DNA from: Saprospiraceae bacterium
Lineage (GTDB): Bacteria > Bacteroidota > Bacteroidia > Chitinophagales > Saprospiraceae
Assembly (NCBI GenBank): GCA_028284395.1
Contig: JANQRV010000535.1
Location: forward strand, 42,869-106,868
Reading direction: 5' to 3'
DNA length: 64,000 nt
Below are positions 16,150 to 23,924 of the stretch, one piece after another (within the stretch, counting starts at the first letter, position 1; each line of letters starts with the position of its first letter). Made by a program: the position numbers and the translations under genes. The notes beneath the pieces are model-generated. The model was given only the letters and a program-made list of their open reading frames with translations. It was not told the DNA's origin and made no database searches.

Positions 16150-16911
16150 ATGTTGAATAAAGAAGATTTAAAGCTGTTGAATACTTCGAGGGGCTTGGAA
16201 TATTTGTTGCAATCGAACGAAATGGACTTCACGGATGTAGTCGAACGACTTCGATATGAAAAGCATTTAATCGACCTACAAGCCCAACTCATTCAAATCC
16301 AAAACAAGATCGTCTCCCAAAGAAAACGAGTGATTGTACTCGTAGAAGGTCGGGAATTTGCGGGCAAGGGAGACTTGGTTCACGTGTTGTCCGAACATTT
16401 AAACCCTCGATCCATGCGCATTGTGGCACTCAGCAAACCCACCCCGCGCGAAAGCGAACAGTGGTACTTCCGCCGGTACATCAAACAACTGCCGGAAAGA
16501 GGAGAAATCGCTTTCTTTGACCGAAGTTGGTACAACCGGGCAGTGGTAGAACCCGTCAATGGATTTTGCAGTGAGAAAGAGTACAAAAGGTTTATGGCAG
16601 AGGTGAATCACTTCGAACGAATGCTCACGGAAGACGGCATCTGGATCATTAAGATATATTTGTCCATCTCCCGGGATGAACAGCGCGGAAGAATAGAAGC
16701 AGCCCAACAAGACCCACTGAGCATTTGGCGATTGACCGATGTAGATCTGAAAGCATTGGAGCTGTGGGATACCTATTCAAAATTTGAAAAGAAGATGTTC
16801 AAAAAAACGAATACGGCCACCAATCCCTGGTTCGTCTTTAGGGGCGATGATAAGAGGGCAACCCAGATAATGGCTTTTGAACAATTGTTGTCGATCTTGG
16901 CCGGTCTTTAA
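16150..16911 (+). CDS. PPK2-family protein with altered Walker A
   Basis: 253 aa. It follows the first PPK2 after 4 nt and is its paralogue (NPRSMRIVALSKPTPRESEQ, QWYFRRYIKQLP, FFDRSWYNRAVVEPVNGF near 122-139). The Walker A loop reads VEGREFAGKGDLVHVL (~65-80): the Asp of GRD, normally conserved in PPK2, is Glu, the usual AA is FA, and the second Gly of GKGG is Asp. The lysine is kept. It may therefore have changed nucleotide or polyphosphate preference, or act as a partner subunit to the upstream enzyme (inference). Its stop overlaps the convergent P-type ATPase stop by 4 nt. Confidence 0.88.
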   Translation: MLNKEDLKLLNTSRGLEYLLQSNEMDFTDVVERLRYEKHLIDLQAQLIQIQNKIVSQRKRVIVLVEGREFAGKGDLVHVLSEHLNPRSMRIVALSKPTPRESEQWYFRRYIKQLPERGEIAFFDRSWYNRAVVEPVNGFCSEKEYKRFMAEVNHFERMLTEDGIWIIKIYLSISRDEQRGRIEAAQQDPLSIWRLTDVDLKALELWDTYSKFEKKMFKKTNTATNPWFVFRGDDKRATQIMAFEQLLSILAGL

Positions 16912-19514
16912 TGACTGGACCTCCACCTCCTGATCCCCTTTTCTAATTCTACGGCATGAAAGACGACCGAAGCAACCAGCAGACATCCCAAGAGTTCGCG
17001 AATCGTCAACGGCTCAACCGAGAAAATATCATTTAAAACAGGAACGTAAAGAATGGCCAACTGCAAGATAAAGGTCAGTAAAACTGCCCCGATTAACGGC
17101 AAATTGGTCATAATCCCTTGACGGAACAGGAAGTAATAATCGCTGCGAACGGCCAGCACATGGCCCATCTGACTAAAACAAAGAATGGTAAATACATAGG
17201 TTTGCCACTTCGGATCGCCGGTACGCATGGCCCAGGCCTGAACCCCCAGACAAAGCAGACCGATTAAAAGTCCCACCCAGAGAACGTGCAAACCCAGTCC
17301 TTGAGCAAAGATGCTTTCCGTCGGTTTACGGGGCGGGAGGTCCATAACATTTTCACCGGCAGGTTCATTGGCCAGCGCAAGGGCGGGCAAGCCATCGGTA
17401 ACGAGGTTTACCCATAAGATGTGTAGCGGCAGCAAGGGTATCGGCAATCCGGCCATCGGGGCCAAAAAAATCGTCCAGATCTCGCCACCGTTTCCGGTCA
17501 TGATGTATTTTACGAAGCGGCGAATGTTGTCGAAGATGCGCCTGCCTTCCCGCACGGCATTGATGATGGTGGCAAAATTATCGTCCAACAGGATCATGTG
17601 GGCTGCTTCCTTGGAGACATCGGTTCCGGTAATGCCCATGGCAACCCCGATATTGGCCCGCCGCAGGGCCGGAGCATCGTTTACACCGTCGCCGGTCATC
17701 GCTACGTAATGCCCTTTCTTTTGCAATGTTTTAACGATCTCCAGCTTTTGCTCGGGAGAAACCCGGGCGTATACTCTAATGTGTTCGACTTTCTCTTCGA
17801 ATTCCGAAATGGGCATCTGTAGCAATTCTCTGCCGGTTACCACGAGATCAGAGGGAGCATCGAGCATCTCCAATTGGGTGGCGATGGTCCGGGCGGTATC
17901 CGGATGGTCGCCGGTAATCATCACCGGGATGATGCCCGCCGTTTTACAGTCTTTGATGGCTTGCAGCACCTCCGGTCGTGGTGGGTCCATCATCCCAGCC
18001 AGCCCCGAAAACTCTAATTGTTGTTCGATTGTAGCTGCAGCAAGGGTATCGGGTAGGTCATCCAAGACCCGGTGGGCATAAGCCAATACGCGCAAGCCCT
18101 TTTCAGCCATTCTTTTGGCTTCTTGACTGACACCAGCGGGAACATTTTCATTACAAGCGTTCAAGATCGATTCCAGTGCTCCTTTAACAATAACAAGGTA
18201 CTTATCCTTATAGCGATGGATGGTCGACATCAATTTGCGATCGGCGTCAAAAGGCAGTTCATCAATGCGCGGGTAGTTTTCGACATTTAGGTTCGAATGT
18301 TTTTTGGCATAGGTAGCCAACGCTATTTCGGTGGGTTCTCCAACCAGAGCGTCACTTCCATTTTCATGAACATTGTGATTTAGGTACATGCTCATTAACA
18401 GGGATGTTCGGGAAGAGAAAGGCAGGTGTTTCGGTGCACCTTGGGGATACCAAACATCGGTTACCGTCATCCGGTTTTGGGTCAGCGTACCCGTTTTGTC
18501 CGTACAGATGTAAGTGACCGAACCCAGGGTCTCGACGGCCGGTAATTTTCGGATCAATGCATTTTGCCGGACCATGCGACGAGCACCCAACGCCAGGGCA
18601 ATCGTCACGACGGCAGGAAGGGCTTCAGGTATGGCAGCGACCGCCACCGAAATTGCAATCAGCAACATATTGAGCGGTTCCTCATCCCGTAACAACCCGG
18701 TGGTAAATAGCAGGACACATATGCCCAATACCGCCAGCGAAAGCTTTCTTCCAAAATCTGCAAGTCGTCGCTGCAGAGGTGTCAGCGCCTCATTCTCTTG
18801 CAATAGCTGGGCAATGTGACCGATTTCCGTTTGCATTCCGGTTGCGATCACCACTCCGGTTCCTCGGCCATACGACACCATGGTTCCTTTATAGGCCATG
18901 TTCTTTCGATCGCCCACCATCAGTTCGGTACCGGTCAATGGGACAGTCACTTTATTGACTTCAGCCGATTCTCCGGTTAATGAGGCTTCGTCCGTCCGCA
19001 ATGAATGAGACTCCAACAATCGCAAATCAGCCGGCACCATGCCACCTGCAGCTAAACTGACCAGATCGCCGGGAACCAGTAGGGAAGCATCGATTTCTTT
19101 TTGGTGACCATTTCTTACCACCATCGCCTTCGGCGCGGTCATTTTTTTCAACGCTGTCATGGCTTTTTCCGCTCGAAATTCCTGTAGAAAACCCACTACG
19201 GCATTGAGCACGACAATGATGATGATGACAATGGCGTCCTGCCATTCACCAACGATGCCGGAAACCAGCGCTGCGGCCAGCAGAATCAAGATCATTACGT
19301 CTTTGAACTGAGCCACTAACATTAACCAGGGGGGCTTTTTGCGCTTTTCCAATAGCACATTGAGATGGTATCTTGCCAGCCGCTCTTCTGCTTCAGCATC
19401 GGAGATCCCGCCGGGTGTACTCCCGGTCAATTCTAGTACTTCCGTTGTTCTTTTAAGGTGCCAATTGGAATCTGCGGACGAAAATTCATCCAACAAAACC
19501 CCTTGCTTTTTCAT
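16908..19514 (-). CDS. P2-type cation-transporting ATPase, calcium-pump-like
   Basis: 868 aa, full length. An N-terminal cation-ATPase domain ([20 protein letters not shown]) is followed by TM helices 1-2 (~75-110), the actuator motif TGES (180-183), and [20 protein letters not shown] (~295-313), close to the SERCA/PMR1 ion-binding helix with PEALP for PEGLP. The phosphorylated aspartate is D339 in DKTGTLT; the hinge is [17 protein letters not shown]. Six C-terminal TM helices follow. The family pumps Ca2+ (or Mn2+) out of the cytoplasm using ATP. It is convergent with the PPK2 pair (4-nt overlap), and its promoter carries the same 12-mer as the Usp promoter at 19582-19593. Confidence 0.93.
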   Translation of the reverse strand: MKKQGVLLDEFSSADSNWHLKRTTEVLELTGSTPGGISDAEAEERLARYHLNVLLEKRKKPPWLMLVAQFKDVMILILLAAALVSGIVGEWQDAIVIIIIVVLNAVVGFLQEFRAEKAMTALKKMTAPKAMVVRNGHQKEIDASLLVPGDLVSLAAGGMVPADLRLLESHSLRTDEASLTGESAEVNKVTVPLTGTELMVGDRKNMAYKGTMVSYGRGTGVVIATGMQTEIGHIAQLLQENEALTPLQRRLADFGRKLSLAVLGICVLLFTTGLLRDEEPLNMLLIAISVAVAAIPEALPAVVTIALALGARRMVRQNALIRKLPAVETLGSVTYICTDKTGTLTQNRMTVTDVWYPQGAPKHLPFSSRTSLLMSMYLNHNVHENGSDALVGEPTEIALATYAKKHSNLNVENYPRIDELPFDADRKLMSTIHRYKDKYLVIVKGALESILNACNENVPAGVSQEAKRMAEKGLRVLAYAHRVLDDLPDTLAAATIEQQLEFSGLAGMMDPPRPEVLQAIKDCKTAGIIPVMITGDHPDTARTIATQLEMLDAPSDLVVTGRELLQMPISEFEEKVEHIRVYARVSPEQKLEIVKTLQKKGHYVAMTGDGVNDAPALRRANIGVAMGITGTDVSKEAAHMILLDDNFATIINAVREGRRIFDNIRRFVKYIMTGNGGEIWTIFLAPMAGLPIPLLPLHILWVNLVTDGLPALALANEPAGENVMDLPPRKPTESIFAQGLGLHVLWVGLLIGLLCLGVQAWAMRTGDPKWQTYVFTILCFSQMGHVLAVRSDYYFLFRQGIMTNLPLIGAVLLTFILQLAILYVPVLNDIFSVEPLTIRELLGCLLVASVVFHAVELEKGIRRWRSSH

Positions 19515-19581
19515 GATTGCACGTTTTCTGCTCCGAATTGATTTTCGTCACAAAGAACGTCCACAAGCGCATTCGGAAAAG

Positions 19582-19593
19582 TGATGAATGTCA
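19582..19593. promoter_or_regulatory. CRP/FNR-type palindrome (TGACATTCATCA on minus strand) before the P-type ATPase
   Basis: Exact inverted copy of the 12-mer found before the universal stress protein gene. It lies 67 nt upstream of the ATPase start codon at 19514. Confidence 0.5.
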
Positions 19594-19691
19594 ATACAAC
19601 GGGGAGAGTTTAGTCACTCTCACCCGTGGGTTACCAGTGACAGTATCCTCCGATGGAATACCCCCTTCTTGAAGATAGCTTAAAATCTCAA

Positions 19692-19716
19692 TGACAAAAA
19701 TCATCAAGTTTGATGA
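19692..19716. promoter_or_regulatory. TGACAAAAATCA site overlapping inverted repeat TCATCAA-GT-TTGATGA
   Basis: The TGA-N6-TCA site at 19692-19703 overlaps a second dyad with perfect 7-bp arms at 19701-19707 and 19710-19716. Its distance to the ATG at 19836 is 132 nt. This is a candidate CRP/FNR-family operator serving either divergent gene. Confidence 0.4.
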
Positions 19717-19805
19717 CGAAGTGCATATAATAATCGTGGGTGAAACCGGAAATTCCGGAGAGCATTTCTCAACGACTTCGCTACAAGAGAAGATCATTCT
19801 ACCAC

Positions 19806-19819
19806 GACGGTTAACCGTC
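19806..19819. promoter_or_regulatory. perfect 14-bp palindrome GACGGTTAACCGTC
   Basis: It ends 16 nt before the start codon at 19836, overlapping the likely leader. It may be an operator or a hairpin affecting initiation. No other copy was noticed in the window. Confidence 0.35.
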
Positions 19820-19835
19820 TACTAACGCTTTTACT

Positions 19836-21740
19836 ATGGGATCAAATAGAGTTGCCATCATCTCGGACGCCAAGAGTCGCCGCCAGTATTTTCAGACATT
19901 GATGAAAGACCTGGAGGCCTTGGAATACATGTTAGATCACGATATGTTCGAAAAGGACATTCAACGCATTGGTTTTGAACAGGAATTGAGCTTTGTCGAC
20001 GATTCCTGGCGGCCGGCCCCGGTAGGCATGGAGGTTTTGCAAAGCCTGCAACATGATTTATTGGCTCCGGAATTCGGGCTTTTCAACCTTGAGATCAATC
20101 TCGATCCCAAAATTTTCACCGCCGACTGTTTGTCAGAAACGCAACGTGATTTGCAACGGATGCTGGATTTGGTAAAATCTGGGGCCCGTAAATTTGGTGC
20201 TCATCCGTTGTTGGTTGGCATTTTGCCCAGCGTTCGTCAACAAGATGTAACGATGGATAATTTAACGCCCCTACCCCGCTATAAATTTCTCGTAGAAGAG
20301 TTGCACCGGGCTCGTGGCGGTCAATTCGAACTGCATATGGAGGGCATGGATGAGTTGATTCTCAAGGGCATTCCCATGATCTACGAGGCCTGCAACACGA
20401 GTTTTCAGGTACACCTGCAAATAAGACCGGAAGACTTTCGTAAATCCTATAATTGGTCCATGGCCATTGCCGCTCCCGTCATGGCCTGCTGTACGAATTC
20501 TCCCCTCCTATTGGGCCGACGATTGTGGCGGGAAACCCGCATTGCCCTTTACCGGCAAACCACGGATACCCGACCGGTATCCAAGTTGTTGCGGCAACAC
20601 AATCAGCGAGTTGCACTGGGCAACGGTTGGATCAAAAATTCGGTCCTCGATGTCTTCCACGAAGACATTGCCCGGATTCAACCGTTGTTTCAGCCCAAGG
20701 AATATGAAGACGCTATGGAAATATTGCGGTCCGGCAAAATCCCCAAACTACGCGCCTTAAGTACCCACATCGGTACCTCGTACCGATGGAACCGTGCTTG
20801 TTATGGCATCACCAACGGGATGCCACATCTCCGGATCGAAAACCGGCTGATTCCAGCTGGTCCCTGCGTAACGGACCAAATCGCCAATGCCGCCTTTTGG
20901 TTGGGGTTGATGAAGGGTTTGCCGCCAGAATATGCGAATATCCAAGAAGATCTGGACTTTGACTACGTCAAGGTCAACTTTCTAAAGGCTGCCCGACAGG
21001 GCCTTGGAGCTCATTTTCGCTGGGCATCCACCAAAAAGCAAATCACATCGGAAGACCTGATTCTAAAGGAGTTATTGCCGATTGCCAAACAGGGATTGGA
21101 AGATGCCAAAATTGACCAGGGAGAGATCGATCGTAATCTCGGCATCATCGAAGAGCGGGTCAAATCGGGCAAAACCGGCTCTCAATGGTTGGTAGACTGC
21201 TTCTCCAAGTTAAAGAAGGAATCCAACACTCAAGAAGCCTTGATCGGCACTACTGCAGTTTTATTTCACAGTCAACAGTCCGGTCAGCCCGTCCATACTT
21301 GGGATGTTCCCGCATTGGCTGAAGCAAGGAAATTTTACGAGCCCTATCAGACCGTAGACACCTTGATGCAGACCAATCTCTATACGATTCGGGAAAATGA
21401 TCTGTTAACGGTTGCCGCCAAAATAATGCATTGGTTCCACATTCGTCATCTGCCGGTAGAAAATGCACAGGGAGAATTGGTGGGTTTTCTAAGCCCTAAA
21501 ACATTGAGAGAACAAGAGGGTACTCCTGTTGACCAAGATACCCACACGCTCATAGTCAAGGACATCATGGAAACCAATTTCCCAGTCATGCCTCCCAATG
21601 CCACCACCATCCAAGCTATTAACGCCATGCAGCAATGCCAGTGTGATTATGTACCGGTCATGGAAAATGACCGGCTCATCGGAATCGTCACCGAGCACGA
21701 TCTCAACAAAGTAGCCCCCAATTTCCTCGATAAAGCGTGA
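19836..21740 (+). CDS. GCS2-like carboxylate-amine ligase fused to a CBS-domain pair
   Basis: 634 aa. Residues ~1-480 match the glutamate-cysteine ligase family 2 (GCS2) fold: GFEQELSFVDD near 47-57, LFNLEINLDPKIF near 88-100, FQVHLQIRPEDFRKSYN near 192-208, and HLRIENRLIPAGP near 330-342. The family ligates an amine to a carboxylate using ATP, most often Glu plus Cys. Residues ~504-634 form two CBS modules (VDTLMQTNLYTI, HIRHLPVENAQGELVGFLSP; VKDIMETNFPVMP, DYVPVMENDRLIGIVTEHDL), which usually bind adenosine nucleotides. This predicts an enzyme gated by energy charge. It lies 114 nt before a separate CBS protein and opposite a Ca-ATPase. The true substrate is uncertain. Confidence 0.85.
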   Translation: MGSNRVAIISDAKSRRQYFQTLMKDLEALEYMLDHDMFEKDIQRIGFEQELSFVDDSWRPAPVGMEVLQSLQHDLLAPEFGLFNLEINLDPKIFTADCLSETQRDLQRMLDLVKSGARKFGAHPLLVGILPSVRQQDVTMDNLTPLPRYKFLVEELHRARGGQFELHMEGMDELILKGIPMIYEACNTSFQVHLQIRPEDFRKSYNWSMAIAAPVMACCTNSPLLLGRRLWRETRIALYRQTTDTRPVSKLLRQHNQRVALGNGWIKNSVLDVFHEDIARIQPLFQPKEYEDAMEILRSGKIPKLRALSTHIGTSYRWNRACYGITNGMPHLRIENRLIPAGPCVTDQIANAAFWLGLMKGLPPEYANIQEDLDFDYVKVNFLKAARQGLGAHFRWASTKKQITSEDLILKELLPIAKQGLEDAKIDQGEIDRNLGIIEERVKSGKTGSQWLVDCFSKLKKESNTQEALIGTTAVLFHSQQSGQPVHTWDVPALAEARKFYEPYQTVDTLMQTNLYTIRENDLLTVAAKIMHWFHIRHLPVENAQGELVGFLSPKTLREQEGTPVDQDTHTLIVKDIMETNFPVMPPNATTIQAINAMQQCQCDYVPVMENDRLIGIVTEHDLNKVAPNFLDKA

Positions 21741-21746
21741 ACCGAA

Positions 21747-21787
21747 TCACTTCTTGAAAGCTGACTTAAATCACTTTCAAGAAGTGA
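21747..21787 (+). terminator. 14-bp stem-loop after the GCS2-CBS gene
   Basis: TCACTTCTTGAAAG (21747-21760) and its exact reverse complement (21774-21787) with a 13-nt loop, starting 6 nt after the stop codon. No U-tract follows, so it may be a processing or stabilising hairpin, or a partial terminator before the CBS gene. Confidence 0.5.
21762..21773. promoter_or_regulatory. TGACTTAAATCA, CRP/FNR-like site inside the stem-loop
   Basis: It occupies the loop of the hairpin at 21747-21787 and fits TGAC-N5-TCA. It lies 11 nt upstream of a second, perfect site. Confidence 0.4.
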
Positions 21788-21797
21788 CCTAGGTCAC
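21784..21797. promoter_or_regulatory. perfect 14-bp palindrome GTGACCTAGGTCAC before the CBS gene
   Basis: It contains TGACCTAGGTCA, the most symmetric member of the TGAC-N5-TCA set. It ends 57 nt before the ATG at 21855 and its centre lies ~30 nt upstream of a TAGTTTTG -7 element (21820-21827), close to a class II activator position. Confidence 0.5.
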
Positions 21798-21819
21798 CCC
21801 GATACACCTCATCGGACAG

Positions 21820-21827
21820 TAGTTTTG
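21820..21827 (+). promoter_or_regulatory. Bacteroidota -7 element TAGTTTTG
   Basis: Exact match to TAnnTTTG, 27 nt before the CBS-protein start codon and just downstream of the palindrome at 21784. Confidence 0.5.
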
Positions 21828-21854
21828 AAGTAGGAGTTTAAAAAAGAATGCAAT

Positions 21855-22277
21855 ATGGATACAAGTACAGCCATTAGAGAAATCATGACCGCGGACCCGG
21901 TCCTAGTTAAGGAAGACAGCGGACTGGATGAAGTACGTCAAATCTTTGAAAAGAACAATTTTCACCACGTGCTGGTCACCGACGAACAAGGTAATCTGAC
22001 GGGCATTATCAGCGACAAGGACCTTTACCAAATCAATGAACAATTGGTCGCTCCCGATACCGAAACTACTCAACTGGCTCATGAGGTTAGCCTAAACCTT
22101 GTTCCAGCCCGCAACATCATGACCAAAGATCCGATGGTTTTAGACCCGGATGACAGCATCGGACTGGCAGCTGATATTTTTCTTGCGAATAGATTTCACG
22201 CCTTACCTATTATGGAGGGCAGCGACTTGTTGGGTATTCTGACCGTTCATGACCTTCTGGCTTTTTGTTTTAAGTAA
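21855..22277 (+). CDS. CBS-domain-pair protein
   Basis: 140 aa consisting of two CBS modules and little else: IREIMTADPVLVKEDSGLDE with HHVLVTDEQGNLTGIISDKDL (~5-60), and ARNIMTKDPMVLDPDDSIGL with FHALPIMEGSDLLGILTVHDL (~82-136). Stand-alone CBS pairs (Hrp1-like) bind adenine nucleotides or NAD-related ligands and are common in stasis and hypoxia regulons. Its CBS modules resemble those fused to the GCS2-like enzyme upstream. It has its own promoter with a CRP/FNR-type palindrome. Confidence 0.9.
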   Translation: MDTSTAIREIMTADPVLVKEDSGLDEVRQIFEKNNFHHVLVTDEQGNLTGIISDKDLYQINEQLVAPDTETTQLAHEVSLNLVPARNIMTKDPMVLDPDDSIGLAADIFLANRFHALPIMEGSDLLGILTVHDLLAFCFK

Positions 22278-22352
22278 TTCGTTGGGGTCAATACCGCCGG
22301 TTTACACCGATATTTCAGTCAAAGCCCGTTTTTACGATAAGGGACTAAGATT

Positions 22353-22364
22353 TGTCAATTGACA
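22353..22364. other. 12-bp palindrome TGTCAATTGACA between convergent genes
   Basis: It lies in the 159-bp gap between two gene ends (22277 and 22437), so a promoter role is unlikely. No U-tract terminator was recognised in this gap. Confidence 0.3.
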
Positions 22365-22436
22365 TCGACCATTCCCGCTCATCTTCGGAAAGCGCCACAT
22401 ATTATTCGATATTGTTGAGAGGGTTTTGGTATTAGC

Positions 22437-23915
22437 TCATTCTATGGTAAATTTTGGGCGGCTAATCTCTTGGAAGCAAGCTGGATTGGGCCTAATCAAT
22501 GGTTCATTAAAGAAATCATTGGCACTTCTCATGGCACATGGATTGCCCCAATTGGTCGTAGGTGTATGTTTCCAACCTTTAAAAATCAAATGATGGCTAT
22601 TGGGGAAATTTTCTTGCATTTGGGCCGCCCATTTCGGTGGCGTCTCATTATCGTATTCACCGCTGATCAATAAGAGGGGAATACTGCTTTTCACCGCTTG
22701 GTTTTCGATATCCGCCGCTCTTTCTACGTTCCAAATCTGGCAAACTTCGGAAGTAAAAACGGTAGGAGAAAGTCCTGCAACCTCCGGATATCGATTGGCT
22801 TCCTCTTTCACGCTTTTCTGGGAGACAAATGGAAATTCTTCGGCACACCAGACGGAAAGCCGCATTCCACTGCCGTTCCCTTTCCCAGGTTCTTCAAATA
22901 AGGACAATAATTCCTTCTTGATAGCGCTCAGATCATTGTTCAGTAGTTTGTGTATTTCAAAGGGCACGTTAGGTATTCCGCCGGTGGAGACGGAAGTAAA
23001 GACCGTAATTAGATCTTTTCCCTTAAGGTGGAATGTTTCTTTTTGGTCGTTTTTGGGGTTTTGCACCTGTACAATTAATGGATCTTTGTTTATGTCTCTT
23101 AAATAATCATAAAATCGCTCTTTTAGATTGGGAAATGTCTTGTTGCAATCCTCGTCTTCCGCACAGTCTGCAAGCAACCGATCCATTGCTTGCATCAGAT
23201 GTCCTACACTGACTTCATCGTAATTCACCTCAAGGGGTAGCGGTGAATCCATGACCACACTTCTTATGGCATTTGGATAATCTCTCATCAGCACCTGCGC
23301 TATCTTCGTACTGTACGAAATGGTCAAAAGATTGTATTTTTCAATATTCAATACTTTTCGCAAATCTTCTATATCAGCTGCAATCTCGTTGGTGTTATAG
23401 CCATTGAGATCAATTCCCTTCCCGATCAATCTTTCCCTACAGTTCATTGCCGCCTGATTAAAAAGGCTATCAGACCGGTTTTGATCAAAGCTGGGAAGTC
23501 TAGACCAATAGACGGCTTCCGACCACTCCGGACAAGCAAGATTTGGTCTTGCATACTGGGTCCCTCGCTGTTCGAACAGGATAAAATCCCGATCGTCAAG
23601 GTATTGATAGTATTTCATGTACTGAGCAGCGTTCATCGACGTGTAACCTGGCCCTCCCACCGTGTAGATGATGGGATCGGGTTGTGGGTGTACACTTCTG
23701 CTTTTGAAAATGTATACGGGAAGCTTTATGGTGTTGCTTGCCGGCATTTTCCTGTTTTCGGGTACCTCTAAGTAGCCAAAGGTAAATTCCTGGCCCTGGG
23801 GAATGACATGCGTTGTAGAGTCGGAAGGGATAAACGCGGACTCATAGTCCTTTGACACTTGAGAGCGACACAAGTTTGAAAACAACAAAAACAGGAGTAA
23901 GAGGAGCTTTTTCAT
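22437..23915 (-). CDS. TAP-like alpha/beta hydrolase with atypical nucleophile elbow
   Basis: 492 aa from the ATG at 23915 (a GTG two codons upstream is less likely). A signal peptide (KKLLLLLFLLFSNLCRSQ) suggests export. The domain order fits tripeptidyl-aminopeptidase-like hydrolases: oxyanion-region IIYTVGGPGYTS (~85-96), a lid region, the nucleophile segment LLTISYSTKIAQVL (~198-211), and a C-terminal TAP domain with LLLISGEYDNETPP (acid) and FKGWKHTPT (His). The elbow is usually G-x-S-Y-G; here both glycines are replaced (TISYS), while the Ser is kept. Activity is therefore uncertain. It lies 9 nt after the dehydrogenase gene in the same direction. The substrate may be a peptide or ester. 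Confidence 0.85.
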   Translation of the reverse strand: MKKLLLLLFLLFSNLCRSQVSKDYESAFIPSDSTTHVIPQGQEFTFGYLEVPENRKMPASNTIKLPVYIFKSRSVHPQPDPIIYTVGGPGYTSMNAAQYMKYYQYLDDRDFILFEQRGTQYARPNLACPEWSEAVYWSRLPSFDQNRSDSLFNQAAMNCRERLIGKGIDLNGYNTNEIAADIEDLRKVLNIEKYNLLTISYSTKIAQVLMRDYPNAIRSVVMDSPLPLEVNYDEVSVGHLMQAMDRLLADCAEDEDCNKTFPNLKERFYDYLRDINKDPLIVQVQNPKNDQKETFHLKGKDLITVFTSVSTGGIPNVPFEIHKLLNNDLSAIKKELLSLFEEPGKGNGSGMRLSVWCAEEFPFVSQKSVKEEANRYPEVAGLSPTVFTSEVCQIWNVERAADIENQAVKSSIPLLLISGEYDNETPPKWAAQMQENFPNSHHLIFKGWKHTPTTNWGNPCAMRSANDFFNEPLIRPNPACFQEISRPKFTIE

Positions 23916-23924
23916 AGACACGAT

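Larger units (their letters stand above)
19515..19835. other. 321-bp divergent regulatory region
   Basis: No gene is visible here between the divergent ATPase and GCS2-CBS genes. It holds two TGAC-N5-TCA sites (19582-19593 and 19692-19703), the inverted repeat TCATCAA-GT-TTGATGA (19701-19716), and a perfect palindrome at 19806-19819. Confidence 0.6.
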
